Positions 17,992 through 27,153 of a stretch of 64,000 bases of DNA are shown in pieces. How positions within the stretch are numbered: the stretch's first letter is position 1; the number at the start of each line of letters is the position of its first letter. The position numbers and the translations under genes are program-made. Source of the stretch: Candidatus Thiodiazotropha sp. (ex Codakia rugifera) (GTDB lineage Bacteria > Pseudomonadota > Gammaproteobacteria > Chromatiales > Chromatiaceae). Below the pieces are notes generated by a model. That model was not told the DNA's origin. It searched no databases and saw only the letters and a program-made list of their open reading frames with translations. The stretch is taken from positions 62,001-126,000 of the forward strand of contig JAHXHN010000005.1 in NCBI GenBank assembly GCA_025656675.1. The letters are read 5' to 3'.

Positions 17992-18966
17992 ATGGTAGGT
18001 CAAGTAGTGTTGAACGAGGACCTGTTACAACGGGCCAGAGGTCTGGAAACAGAGATTGCAAGGGCGGTTATTGGTCAGCCGCAGGTTATCCATGAGGTCA
18101 TGCTGGCGCTCTTTTCGGGGGGGCATGTTCTGGTGGAAGGGGTGCCAGGTCTGGGTAAAACCCTGCTGGTGCGTAGTCTGGCAGCTGCAGTTCAGGGTAT
18201 ATTCAGCCGTATCCAGTTCACTCCGGATCTGATGCCGAGTGATATATCAGGCCATATCATGTTTGATATGAAAAGCGAGAATTTCAGGGTACGGAAGGGG
18301 CCGGTATTCTGCAACCTGCTGTTGGCTGATGAGATAAACCGTTCTCCTGCCAAAACCCAGTCAGCCCTGCTTGAGGCGATGCAAGAACAGCAGGTGACTA
18401 TCGAGGGTCGTACCTTTCCCCTTACACCCCCCTTTCTGGTGTTGGCGACACAAAATCCGATTGAGCAGGAGGGTACTTATCCGTTACCTCAGGCCCAGCT
18501 TGACCGTTTTTTGCTAAAGGTGTTCATCGGCTATCCTGTTGAGCGCGAAGAGCAGGCGATGGTGAAGCAAGTGACACTGGGCGCTGTGGGTGATCAGCTT
18601 GATACTTCTGCCATTCGTCCCCAGCTGAAGGCTGATGAGATCCCGCAACTTCAAGCCCATGTAGCAAAACTGCAGATGGATGAGCAGATCATCAACTATG
18701 CGGTACGTCTGGTACGTTCGGCAAGGGATTGGAATGGCATTGAGGCAGGTCCGGGACCCCGCGGTACAATATCTCTACTACGGGCGGCCAGGGCTGAAGC
18801 CTTTTTGCAGCAGCGTGACTTCGTTACCCCTGATGATATCAAACTTGCAGCACTGCCTGTGTTGCGGCACAGGATACGACTTGCCACCGATCTGGAGATC
18901 GAGGGCTACCAGCCGGATGATGTACTGAATGATCTGTTGGATAATATTCCCGCACCACGCCAGTGA
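17992..18966 (+). CDS. MoxR family AAA+ ATPase
   Basis: A 324-residue AAA+ ATPase of the MoxR group. Walker A is GVPGLGKTLL, Walker B LLADEINRSP, followed by the sensor-1 region LATQNPIEQEGTYPLPQAQL; the lid domain is at the C-terminus. MoxR proteins act as chaperone-like ATPases, typically with a von Willebrand-type partner such as the adjacent DUF58 protein, to mature or activate target complexes. Neighbouring RDD, SpoIIM, DUF4129 and DUF4350 proteins place its action at the inner membrane. The client is not evident. Confidence 0.95.
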   Translation: MVGQVVLNEDLLQRARGLETEIARAVIGQPQVIHEVMLALFSGGHVLVEGVPGLGKTLLVRSLAAAVQGIFSRIQFTPDLMPSDISGHIMFDMKSENFRVRKGPVFCNLLLADEINRSPAKTQSALLEAMQEQQVTIEGRTFPLTPPFLVLATQNPIEQEGTYPLPQAQLDRFLLKVFIGYPVEREEQAMVKQVTLGAVGDQLDTSAIRPQLKADEIPQLQAHVAKLQMDEQIINYAVRLVRSARDWNGIEAGPGPRGTISLLRAARAEAFLQQRDFVTPDDIKLAALPVLRHRIRLATDLEIEGYQPDDVLNDLLDNIPAPRQ

Positions 18967-20267
18967 TGCCCTCATCCCGACTGATTACGGCCCTGTTTCT
19001 GCTCTGCGTGCCGGCACTGTTAGCGATCTGGTATCCGGTTTGGACGATACCCTGGAAATTGCTCAGTGCTCTTTTATTGGTTTTTGCGCTTATGGATCTG
19101 TGGCGTTTACGGCAACTGCCAATACCTGAACTGGTACGCCATATCCGCACAAGCATTCCTGTAGGCGTCTGGACAGATGTGGAGATACAGCTGCGTAACA
19201 GATCGGAGAATGTACTCAATTTAGCGGTTCACGATCACCATCCAGGTGATTTCAGCGTGCAGGACCAACTTCAAACACTCACTATACCCCCACAACGTCA
19301 GACAAACTTGCAGTATCGCGTATTACCCAACCGACGTGGAGGGAGGCGATTCGATGGTGTGGATCTACTCATTCATTCACCGCTGGGTTTATGGCGACAG
19401 AAGCATTTCATTGATCACATGACTCATGTTCGAGTGTTTCCAAACTTTCGCGAGATTGCCCGCTATGCCTTGTTGGCAACCGATAACCATCTTAGCCAGA
19501 TGGGGGTTCGTCGCCGCCAGCGGCGTGGTGAGGGCAGTGATTTCCATCAGCTTCGTGAGTACCGTACTGGTGATGCCATGCGCCAGATCGATTGGAAGGC
19601 CAGTTCACGTTATCGCAGGCTGATTTCCAAGGAGTACCAGGATGAACGTGATCAGCAAATCGTTTTCATGCTCGACTGTGGCAGACACATGCGCCATGAG
19701 GATGGTGACGGTGCCCATCTCGATCATGCCCTGAATGCCATGTTACTGCTGAGTTATGTCGCAGACCGACAGGGTGATGCGGTTGGTTTTTTGAGCTTTG
19801 CCGGTGAAGAGCGCTGGCAACCTCCAATGAAAGGAGGGGATGTGGTGCGACGCTTGCTGGATCGCACCTACGATCTTGACTCAACCCTGCACGCGGCTGA
19901 CTATCTTGCCGCAGCACACAAATTGATCCTGTTACAACAACGTAGAGCATTAATCATCATTTTAACCAACAGCCGTAACGAGGAACGCGATGATCTGCTA
20001 AAGGCTATCTCACTGCTGGTAAGACGGCATCTGGTGGTGATTGCAGATCTTCACGAAGCTTCCCTGGATGCAGTGATAGAACGCCCGGTTGTCGATCTGC
20101 AGGGGGCGCTACGCTTCCAGGCGGTACTGGGATACCTGGGTCAGCGCAAACAGATCCATGAGCGATTCACTCATCAGGGAGCCCATATTATTGACAGCAG
20201 GCCCCAACAGCTCCCTGTTAACCTCGTGAATGCCTATCTGGATGTGAAGGCATCCGGCAAGCTTTGA
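18966..20267 (+). CDS. DUF58 domain protein (MoxR partner)
   Basis: A protein of about 433 residues with two N-terminal hydrophobic segments (about 4-22 and 25-42), a beta-rich region, and the DUF58 core. The core shows GEGSDFHQLREYRTGDAMRQ then IDWKASSR, followed by a von Willebrand factor A-like fold beginning QQIVFMLDCGRHM. ATG 18966 overlaps the moxR stop (TGATG); a GTG one codon earlier is also possible. It is the last gene of the MoxR cluster. The usual inference is that DUF58 proteins recruit clients to MoxR. Confidence 0.92.
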   Translation: MPSSRLITALFLLCVPALLAIWYPVWTIPWKLLSALLLVFALMDLWRLRQLPIPELVRHIRTSIPVGVWTDVEIQLRNRSENVLNLAVHDHHPGDFSVQDQLQTLTIPPQRQTNLQYRVLPNRRGGRRFDGVDLLIHSPLGLWRQKHFIDHMTHVRVFPNFREIARYALLATDNHLSQMGVRRRQRRGEGSDFHQLREYRTGDAMRQIDWKASSRYRRLISKEYQDERDQQIVFMLDCGRHMRHEDGDGAHLDHALNAMLLLSYVADRQGDAVGFLSFAGEERWQPPMKGGDVVRRLLDRTYDLDSTLHAADYLAAAHKLILLQQRRALIIILTNSRNEERDDLLKAISLLVRRHLVVIADLHEASLDAVIERPVVDLQGALRFQAVLGYLGQRKQIHERFTHQGAHIIDSRPQQLPVNLVNAYLDVKASGKL

Positions 20268-20367
20268 AATTCCTAGGTTGGGATTAGTAAATAGACTTCA
20301 GGCACTATCGCAATAGGGCTATTGAACGTCAGCCTTGTTATAATTCGGCCCATTAAAATAGTAACCA

Positions 20368-21144
20368 ATGGTTTTACTCATGGAATCGGAAGAGACAAAA
20401 CAGAAGAAGCGTAGCAGAGGGATCTATCTATGGCCCAACCTGATTACCACCGGTGCTCTTTTTGCCGGATTCTATGCCATTCTCGCCGCAGTCAATAGTA
20501 AGTTCGAAGTGGCTTCAGTAGCGATTTTCGTGGCCATGTTGCTGGATGGTCTGGATGGCCGGGTGGCCAGAATGACCAAATCACAGAGTGCATTTGGCGC
20601 TGAGTACGATAGCCTGTCAGATATGGTCTCCTTTGGTCTGGCACCGGCATTGGTGATCTATATGTGGGCCTTGAGTGATCTGGGTAAGTTAGGCTGGCTG
20701 GCGGCATTCATCTATACTGCCAGCGGCGCTCTACGCCTGGCCAGGTTCAACACCCAGGTCGGGATTGCCGATAAAAAGTTTTTTCAGGGATTACCCAGTC
20801 CCTCTGCGGCTGCGATCATTGCCGGTGGTGTCTGGCTTGGTGTTGATTATCGGATTGACGGCAATACCCTGGGTTGGCCCGCTGCTGTCCTGACTACTCT
20901 GACCGGTCTATTGATGGTGAGTAACTTCCGCTACCACAGCTTTAAGGAGATCGATTTTCACGGTAAGGTCCCGTTTATCGTGTTAGTGGTCGTGGTGGTT
21001 GTACTGGCCATTGTGCAGACTCACCCGCCGACCGTATTGTTTGTATTGTTCCTTGTCTATGCTATATCAGGTCCTGTATTGACCTTGTTACAACTACGTA
21101 AGCATCGTGAGCATCGGATAACGACAGACCCTGATAAGGAATAA
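20368..21144 (+). CDS. pssA: CDP-diacylglycerol--serine O-phosphatidyltransferase
   Basis: Makes phosphatidylserine from CDP-diacylglycerol and serine, the precursor of phosphatidylethanolamine. The CDP-alcohol phosphotransferase signature is intact: DGLDGRVARMTKSQSAFG then AEYDSLSD, with all conserved Asp, Gly and Arg positions. Around eight hydrophobic segments indicate an inner-membrane enzyme of the Bacillus-type PssA class. ATG 20368 gives 258 residues; ATG 20380 gives 254, and neither has a strong ribosome site. It is separated by about 100 bp from the DUF58 gene, so it is probably transcribed separately. Confidence 0.93.
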   Translation: MVLLMESEETKQKKRSRGIYLWPNLITTGALFAGFYAILAAVNSKFEVASVAIFVAMLLDGLDGRVARMTKSQSAFGAEYDSLSDMVSFGLAPALVIYMWALSDLGKLGWLAAFIYTASGALRLARFNTQVGIADKKFFQGLPSPSAAAIIAGGVWLGVDYRIDGNTLGWPAAVLTTLTGLLMVSNFRYHSFKEIDFHGKVPFIVLVVVVVVLAIVQTHPPTVLFVLFLVYAISGPVLTLLQLRKHREHRITTDPDKE

Positions 21145-21152
21145 TGAGTAGC

Positions 21153-21569
21153 TTATGCTTGCCCTTTATTTTGCAGGTAGTCTGAGAACAGCCTGTCTTC
21201 GTGGGTTGTGTGTTTGAGAAACCACTCCACTAAAAAATCAATGATATCTTTAGCCCTTGTTTCCGAACGGTCCATCTGTAGTCTGGCTTCCTTGGTAGTG
21301 AGTTGATCTATCAATTCGAGATGGTGTCTTTTATGCTCATCCAGCATCGGATAGCCTGCCCGTCCCATGATATTTTCTTCACTGATGAAATGAAAGCGGG
21401 CATATGCATTCAGTTCTGAGATGAGTGCTGCTTGGTAGGTTAAGTTGTCAATGCTCCCCAGTTCATCCGAGAGGCGATTGATCAGATCTAAAAAGTAGTG
21501 GTGTTGGAAATCAATATCACGGATTCCCAGCTCGTATTCAGCTACCCAGTTGATATGCTTTTTACTCAT
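21153..21569 (-). CDS. Bacteriohemerythrin
   Basis: A 138-residue non-heme di-iron oxygen-binding protein. The ligand pattern is present: HINW...DIDFQHHYFLDLINRL, FHFISEENIMG, DEHKRHHLELIDQL and HTTHEDRLFSDYL. These fit single-domain bacterial hemerythrins that store, deliver or sense O2 in the cytoplasm. ATG 21569 was preferred over an in-frame GTG three codons upstream. It converges with pssA (8 bp between stops), so it is a separate transcriptional unit. Confidence 0.9.
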   Translation of the reverse strand: MSKKHINWVAEYELGIRDIDFQHHYFLDLINRLSDELGSIDNLTYQAALISELNAYARFHFISEENIMGRAGYPMLDEHKRHHLELIDQLTTKEARLQMDRSETRAKDIIDFLVEWFLKHTTHEDRLFSDYLQNKGQA

Positions 21570-21965
21570 GCCGGTCACTCTATCTGTTTCGAGTTGCGCT
21601 GGCTAATCATAAGTATCCCTTTATGTCCCTAATTAAAGTAAGCTTAATTCTATGGTGGTATTACAATGCTTAACTTTTCATTACCCTCAATGTCAATTTA
21701 ATCATGGAACTTAGCTGAAATAGGAATCTCCCACCCTATACAGTATTTGGCTGCAGATCATCTGATGTTAGGAAAGTTAACAATTTCAACCCAACAGTTG
21801 CCGACCTTATCGTAGATTATTCTCCTCATCAGAGTAGGGCCGACATGATTGGCAATCCCAAGGGGCTGCGTTATATTCAACCGTTGTTTTTTCGATCTGG
21901 ATCGTTAAATTCAGATCAGCCAGACCACTGTCTGCACCTGACCAAGTACCCTGCTGGAGAGCTGT
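21570..21965. other. Intergenic region between hemerythrin and leuA
   Basis: This divergent spacer should hold promoters for both genes. I looked for a leader peptide rich in leucine codons followed by paired hairpins (a leu attenuator) and for a T-box, and saw neither. No repeat or RNA gene is apparent. Confidence 0.4.
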
Positions 21966-23516
21966 ATGAGCCAACCTGATCAATTGATCATATTCGACAC
22001 TACATTGCGTGATGGTGAGCAAAGCCCCGGTGCTTCCATGACCAAGGATGAGAAAGTCCGTATTGGCAAGGCCTTGGAGAAGTTGCAAGTGGATGTCATT
22101 GAGGCAGGATTTCCAATTGCCAGTCATGGTGACTTTGAAGGGGTTTCAGCTGTGGCAAAGGCAGTGAAGGATTCCATAGTATGTGGTCTGGCTCGTGCAC
22201 TTGACAAGGATATAGATCGAGCAGGCGAAGCGCTGAAGAAGGCCAATTCAGGACGGATTCACACATTTATCGCTACCTCGCCCATTCATATGCAGCATAA
22301 GTTGCGTATGAATCCGGATCAGGTGGTCGAACAGGCCGTACATGCCGTTAAGCGGGCGAGAAACTATACCGATAATGTAGAGTTTTCGGCAGAGGATGCA
22401 GGACGCTCGGAAATCGACTTCCTATGCCGTATCTTTGAAGCAGTCATCAATGCCGGTGCGACGACCCTGAATGTTCCCGATACGGTGGGCTATGCTATGC
22501 CACACCAGTTCGGTGATCTTATTCATCGGATGCGTGAGCGGATTCCGAATTCTGATAAGGCTATCTTTTCTGTCCATTGTCACAACGATCTGGGTTTGGC
22601 GGTTGCCAATTCTCTGTCTGCTGTAAGCAATGGAGCACGGCAAGTGGAATGTACCATCAACGGCCTGGGTGAGAGGGCAGGCAATGCCTCATTGGAAGAG
22701 ATTGTGATGGCAGTACGAACAAGGCCGGACCTCTTCTCCTGTCAGACAAGGCTAGACACCACGCAGATCGTCACCTGCTCCAAATTGGTATCCAATATTA
22801 CCGGATTCCCAGTACAGCCCAATAAGGCCATCGTCGGTGCAAATGCCTTTGCTCATGAATCGGGTATTCATCAGGACGGTGTACTTAAATCGAGGGAAAC
22901 CTACGAAATAATGCGTGCCGAGGATGTGGGGTGGAGTCAAAATCGAATGGTTTTAGGTAAACACTCCGGCCGCAATGCTTTTCGTACCAGATTGGAAGAT
23001 CTGGGTATTAGCTTTGAGTCAGAGGAAGAGTTGAATGCCGCCTTCTCCCGGTTCAAGGATCTGGCTGATAAAAAGCATGAGATTTTTGATGAAGATCTAC
23101 AGGCACTGGTCACCGATACCAAGACCGAGTCATTTAATGAACGGGTCAAGTTGATCGCATTGAAGGTCTGCTCAGAGACCGGTGAAATACCCCATGCAGA
23201 GGTTATCCTCAGTGTCGATAGTGAGGAGGAGCCAGGAGTTGCATCAGGTGGCGGCCCGGTGGATGCGGCATTCAAGGCAATTGAAAGTATTGTCAACAGT
23301 GGCGCAGAGTTGCAACTCTACTCTGTCAATAATATTACCAGTGGAACCGATGCCCAAGGCGAGGTTACGGTGCGGCTGGAAAAGGGAGGACGGATTGCGA
23401 ATGGGCAGGGAGCTGATACCGATATCGTCATTGCCTCGGCAAAGGCCTACATCAGTGCAGTCAATAAGATTCTGGAGTCTGCTTTAAAAGCCCATCCGCA
23501 AACTGGAGACGTTTAG
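21966..23516 (+). CDS. leuA: 2-isopropylmalate synthase
   Basis: First committed step of leucine synthesis: condenses acetyl-CoA with 2-oxoisovalerate. The 516 residues comprise the HMGL-like TIM barrel with [16 protein letters not shown] at the N-terminus and the metal-binding motif [15 protein letters not shown]. The substrate-domain motif [17 protein letters not shown] follows, and the C-terminal part is a leucine-binding regulatory (LeuA dimer) domain ending in [18 protein letters not shown]. It stands alone; leuBCD are not in the window. The intact regulatory domain suggests feedback inhibition by leucine. Confidence 0.96.
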   Translation: MSQPDQLIIFDTTLRDGEQSPGASMTKDEKVRIGKALEKLQVDVIEAGFPIASHGDFEGVSAVAKAVKDSIVCGLARALDKDIDRAGEALKKANSGRIHTFIATSPIHMQHKLRMNPDQVVEQAVHAVKRARNYTDNVEFSAEDAGRSEIDFLCRIFEAVINAGATTLNVPDTVGYAMPHQFGDLIHRMRERIPNSDKAIFSVHCHNDLGLAVANSLSAVSNGARQVECTINGLGERAGNASLEEIVMAVRTRPDLFSCQTRLDTTQIVTCSKLVSNITGFPVQPNKAIVGANAFAHESGIHQDGVLKSRETYEIMRAEDVGWSQNRMVLGKHSGRNAFRTRLEDLGISFESEEELNAAFSRFKDLADKKHEIFDEDLQALVTDTKTESFNERVKLIALKVCSETGEIPHAEVILSVDSEEEPGVASGGGPVDAAFKAIESIVNSGAELQLYSVNNITSGTDAQGEVTVRLEKGGRIANGQGADTDIVIASAKAYISAVNKILESALKAHPQTGDV

Positions 23517-23684
23517 TGCAGACCTCCTATACTGGTATAAACACAATTCGCTCAATCCGTCATTTCCCTGCACTTCACTCCATCGCATGAAGCATGATGA
23601 AGCTATTCATTTTTAATGACGCATCGATTGTCTATTCCAATCAGTCACTTCGATTGACTGGACAGATCTTTTCGCACTAACAAC

Positions 23685-24446
23685 ATGGATGAACAGAGAC
23701 GTAACCACTACTTGAAAATGATGGGCCTGACGGTTTGGCAACGCCGTGGCCAACTATTGCCTGCTGAGAATGGGATCTCTGTTGAGGGGGTGGCAGAATC
23801 GCCTGCTTCGGTGATTCAGGGAGTGGCGGATCAACCGCTATCAGCTGATAAAGATTCATTCTCTACGGAAGATTTGGCAATACCCAGGTACGATTGGCAG
23901 AGTCTGAAGCAACAGGTCAGACAATGCCAGGCTTGTACATTACGTGCCGGCTGTACCCAGACTGTATTTGGTGTCGGCAATCCTCAAGCTGACTTATTGG
24001 TGATTGGTGAAGCACCTGGCGCCGATGAGGATAAACAGGGTGAACCCTTTGTCGGACGCGCCGGACAACTGCTTAACGCAATGTTGCTGGCGATGGGCTT
24101 CAAACGTGAAGCTGTCTTCATTGCAAACATTGTCAAATGTCGTCCGCCAAACAATCGGGACCCCAAACCGGAGGAAGCCTCATGTTGTGAACCCTACCTG
24201 TTACAACAGGTTGAGTTTATACAACCAAAATTGATCCTTGCGGTCGGACGGATTGCTGCACAGAATCTATTGAAAAGTGATATTGCCGTGGGCAAGTTGC
24301 GTGGGCGTATCCACCCGTTTGGAGCACAGAAGATCCCACTGGTTGTTACCTACCACCCTGCTTATTTGTTACGTTCCCCAGAGCAGAAAAGAAAAGCCTG
24401 GCAGGATCTTCAACTGGCCCTGTCCGTTCTCGGGAATCCATCCTGA
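23685..24446 (+). CDS. Family 4 uracil-DNA glycosylase (Fe-S type)
   Basis: Removes uracil from DNA. The 253-residue protein has a low-complexity N-terminus (about 1-75) and a catalytic core. Motif A is [20 protein letters not shown] and motif B is TYHPAYLLR. Cysteines suited to a 4Fe-4S cluster are C-Q-A-C near residue 80 and those flanking NIVKCRPP and EEASCC. The N-terminal extension resembles that of other proteobacterial family 4 enzymes, sometimes annotated as DNA polymerase-related. It is translationally coupled to rimI (ATGA overlap), a common gammaproteobacterial pairing. Confidence 0.92.
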   Translation: MDEQRRNHYLKMMGLTVWQRRGQLLPAENGISVEGVAESPASVIQGVADQPLSADKDSFSTEDLAIPRYDWQSLKQQVRQCQACTLRAGCTQTVFGVGNPQADLLVIGEAPGADEDKQGEPFVGRAGQLLNAMLLAMGFKREAVFIANIVKCRPPNNRDPKPEEASCCEPYLLQQVEFIQPKLILAVGRIAAQNLLKSDIAVGKLRGRIHPFGAQKIPLVVTYHPAYLLRSPEQKRKAWQDLQLALSVLGNPS

Positions 24447-24913
24447 TGAGCGCGCAACTGCTTGATCCCCTGCTGGGTATACGTCCTATGCATAATGAGG
24501 ACCTATCTCAGGTACTGGCCATGGAAGAGGGGGTTTACCCCTTTCCCTGGACACTGGGCATCTTTCAGGACTGTTTGCGTGTCGGTTATTGTTGCTGGGT
24601 GGTGACGCTGGATCAACAAATCATCGGCTATGGTGTCATGTCAGTGGTGATCGATGAGTCACATATCCTCAATATCTGTATTCATCCAAAGTGGCAGGGG
24701 CAAGGGTTGGGTTATAAACTGACTCAACGGCTATTGAAAGTAGCGCGACAGCATGGTGCTGAGACGGTGTTCCTGGAAGTCAGGGTAAGTAATCAAACTG
24801 CCATCAAACTCTATGAAAAAATAGGCTTTGTGAAGATTGGTCAACGCAGGAACTACTATCCTGCTGTCGATAGGAAACGGGAAGATGCCCTGGTCATGTC
24901 TTTGGAGTTTTAA
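24446..24913 (+). CDS. rimI: Ribosomal protein S18-alanine N-acetyltransferase
   Basis: A 155-residue GNAT acetyltransferase. The acetyl-CoA site is IHPKWQGQGLGYKLTQRLL, followed by FLEVRVSNQTAIKLYEKIGF and the C-terminal RRNYYP characteristic of RimI, with EDALVMSLEF at the end. RimI acetylates the N-terminal alanine of ribosomal protein S18. Start ATG 24446 overlaps the glycosylase stop. A perfect hairpin begins in its stop codon. Confidence 0.94.
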   Translation: MSAQLLDPLLGIRPMHNEDLSQVLAMEEGVYPFPWTLGIFQDCLRVGYCCWVVTLDQQIIGYGVMSVVIDESHILNICIHPKWQGQGLGYKLTQRLLKVARQHGAETVFLEVRVSNQTAIKLYEKIGFVKIGQRRNYYPAVDRKREDALVMSLEF

Positions 24914-24935
24914 CCTGAATCCATCGATTCAGGTT
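24912..24935 (+). terminator. Hairpin after rimI
   Basis: A perfect 10-bp inverted repeat (AACCTGAATC - CATC - GATTCAGGTT) starts inside the rimI stop codon. The following U-tract is weak (TTTAAAT), so it may be an intrinsic terminator of modest strength or a transcript-stabilising hairpin. Confidence 0.55.
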
Positions 24936-25023
24936 TAAATCTGACCTGTAGGTGTGATACCTAAGGATTATCCAGGGATTATCCAATAATACTAACTGAC
25001 TATCCAACGTCAACGGAGAAACC

Positions 25024-26208
25024 ATGAATACCACATCCACACCGATGAAGTACCTCGACAAGGCGATGAATCGTCTGCATGACTTAGGATTACTTCCAAC
25101 CGATGAGGATACACAGGAGCAGCCGATTATCGCACTGCTTAACCAGATATCAGATCTGGACGAGGGACGTGTGACAGCCATTGCCAGGACCTTGGGTAAG
25201 GCATCGATATTCAATGATGTGGTACGTGAGCAGGTCAAGGCAATGGAAATTGGTGAACGCTACGAAAAGATCACCAATGCTTTCAACAGCATCCGCGACG
25301 ACGCCAAAAGAATGGTGGAGCAGATTGATGATGGCAAAGTGGACAGTTTTGAGCGTATCAGCAATGTTTGGATGAAAGTCACCCGTGGTGATATTGCGAG
25401 TCGGTTCGATGAGATCAAGGAGACCTACCTCGATGTAACGTCATCGAGCTACGACCAGATTCAGAGAGAGCACACCATACTTGAGGCCTATCAGGATTTT
25501 CGCGGTGCATTGAAGCAATCGGAAGTGCTGGCTCTGGAAGTGTTGAAAACGGCTGAAGGCAAGGTTGATGAAGCCAAGGCCAGAGTTGCCGAAGCGATGA
25601 AGCGAGTTGAGGACTATGCCAGTGAAGATGCCGCTGAGCGGGCAAAACTGGAGATGACCCGTGACGAGCAGGTTCGCGCATTGCAGAAAGAGGATAAACG
25701 CTACCAGATCAGCAAGGATCTCTCCGATAACCTCACCGTCAGTTATAACACCTCTGAGGTGGTTATGGCGCGTCTGCTCCAGACCACAACCGCGAAGGAG
25801 CGTGTCTATGCGCAGGCAGTCAGTTTCTTCTCTACCAATGAAGTGGTATTGACTGCCCTGACGGCCTCTTTTACAGGCATGTTCGGATTACATGAAGGCA
25901 CTCAAACCATCGAGGCAATGAAAGCGGGTGTCAGCAAGTCGTTGGAGGATCTGGCCGAAATTGGTGGCAAGGTCCAGGAAGCTGCGGTCAGGGCAGGTTA
26001 CGGTCCTACGATCCGCGCAGAGTCGGTAAAAAAATTGGTGGATTCCGTCGTTAATTGGCAGACCCGTTCACACGAAATTATTGCTGAAATGCGCAGACTG
26101 AGCACCCAGAATGCCGAAGAGATTCGTGAAGCGGTTGAGGAAGGCAAACGTCAACTGGCACGATTGGCAGAGGAGGGTAAAGGGCTTAATGTCGAGCTGG
26201 ATGCATGA
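25024..26208 (+). CDS. Helical protein of unknown function, first gene of a three-gene cluster
   Basis: I do not recognise a named domain with certainty. The 394 residues are almost entirely helical and highly charged, with no signal peptide. Residues 95-230 look like long amphipathic helices; a less polar segment (SFFSTNEVVLTALTASFTGM) lies near 270-290, and the C-terminus is coiled-coil-like. The layout weakly recalls TelA-type toxic-anion-resistance proteins; I do not claim homology. GGAGAAACC precedes the ATG. It overlaps the next gene by 4 bp (ATGA), so the two are co-translated, and a third gene follows after 10 bp. Confidence 0.75.
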   Translation: MNTTSTPMKYLDKAMNRLHDLGLLPTDEDTQEQPIIALLNQISDLDEGRVTAIARTLGKASIFNDVVREQVKAMEIGERYEKITNAFNSIRDDAKRMVEQIDDGKVDSFERISNVWMKVTRGDIASRFDEIKETYLDVTSSSYDQIQREHTILEAYQDFRGALKQSEVLALEVLKTAEGKVDEAKARVAEAMKRVEDYASEDAAERAKLEMTRDEQVRALQKEDKRYQISKDLSDNLTVSYNTSEVVMARLLQTTTAKERVYAQAVSFFSTNEVVLTALTASFTGMFGLHEGTQTIEAMKAGVSKSLEDLAEIGGKVQEAAVRAGYGPTIRAESVKKLVDSVVNWQTRSHEIIAEMRRLSTQNAEEIREAVEEGKRQLARLAEEGKGLNVELDA

Positions 26209-27143
26209 GCAATAAGATGGCAAGACCTGGGGAATCTGCAGTGGAGCTTAGTGACACCCATGAGTCCGCCCCTCTGGACGAGGTCATGCTCGCAATGGAC
26301 GTGGTAGATACACTGCGGCGCCGGGAGCGCCTGGTCAACCTTGAACTGGATGAGGAGGGCCGCGAGGAGGAACTTAAACAGCGCTTGCGAAAGATCTATG
26401 CACAGCAGGGGATTGAGGTGCCGGATCATATCCTTGAACAGGGGGTTGCTGCACTCAAGGAAGACCGTTTTACCTATAAACCTCCGAAGCGCGGCCTTGC
26501 TACTCGAATGGCACACGTCTACATCAAGCGTGGAAAGTGGGGGAAATGGGTCGGTGGCGGATTTCTTGCCGGTGTGGTGGCGCTGGCTGTCAATTACTTC
26601 GCATTCGTGGCGCCAAACGCGGCTTTACCTGAGGCGTTGCACTCAACCCATGGCGCTGTGGCGGCACTGGCCAAGTCGGATAATGCCCGCACAATAGCAA
26701 TGCGGATTTTCAATGCGGGCAAGGTGGCATTGAGTGATGAGAACAGTGAGAAGGCAAAAGAGGCCATTGACCGATTGGAGCAGCTTCAGACCCGGCTTGA
26801 ACAGGAATATACCATCCAGATCATCAACCGTCCGGAGCAGCGTTCCGGCGTGTGGCGAATTCCCGATGTGAATACTGATGCTCGCAACTACTACCTTATT
26901 GTTGAGGCCGTCGACCCGACAGGAAAAGTGTTGAGCGTACCTATCGAGAGCGAAGAGAGCGGTAAAACCAGCTGGGTAAAAGTGTGGGGTCTGCGGGTGG
27001 ACGAGACGGTGTTTCAATCAGTCGCCAACGACAAGCAGGATGACGGCATCATCGAGAAGGACCGGTTTGGCTATAAAGACCGGGGATTCCTTGTACCCAA
27101 ATATGAAATGCCCACCACGGGTGGTGCGATAACCCGATGGTGA
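26205..27143 (+). CDS. Single-span membrane protein, second gene of the cluster (possibly DUF6384)
   Basis: A 312-residue protein with a charged helical N-terminus (about 1-105), one membrane span near residues 112-130 (VGGGFLAGVVALAVNYFAFV), and an extracytoplasmic C-terminus. The C-terminal part starts helical and ends in a compact region (about 205-312) with NRPEQRSGVWRIPDVNTDAR and a GYKDRGFLVPKYEMP motif. I tentatively associate this shape with the DUF6384 family from memory; that needs a profile search. It probably anchors the flanking helical proteins at the membrane (inference). Confidence 0.72.
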   Translation: MSNKMARPGESAVELSDTHESAPLDEVMLAMDVVDTLRRRERLVNLELDEEGREEELKQRLRKIYAQQGIEVPDHILEQGVAALKEDRFTYKPPKRGLATRMAHVYIKRGKWGKWVGGGFLAGVVALAVNYFAFVAPNAALPEALHSTHGAVAALAKSDNARTIAMRIFNAGKVALSDENSEKAKEAIDRLEQLQTRLEQEYTIQIINRPEQRSGVWRIPDVNTDARNYYLIVEAVDPTGKVLSVPIESEESGKTSWVKVWGLRVDETVFQSVANDKQDDGIIEKDRFGYKDRGFLVPKYEMPTTGGAITRW

Positions 27144-27153
27144 GGAGTGCTGT

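Noticed and set aside
20300-20350. TTGAAC ... TATAAT as a sigma-70 promoter for pssA
   Set aside because: The spacing is only 11 bp, too short for a normal promoter; the TATAAT may still be a -10 with a poor -35.
21570-21965. Possible leucine attenuator ahead of leuA
   Set aside because: No leader peptide with a leucine run and no convincing alternative hairpins.
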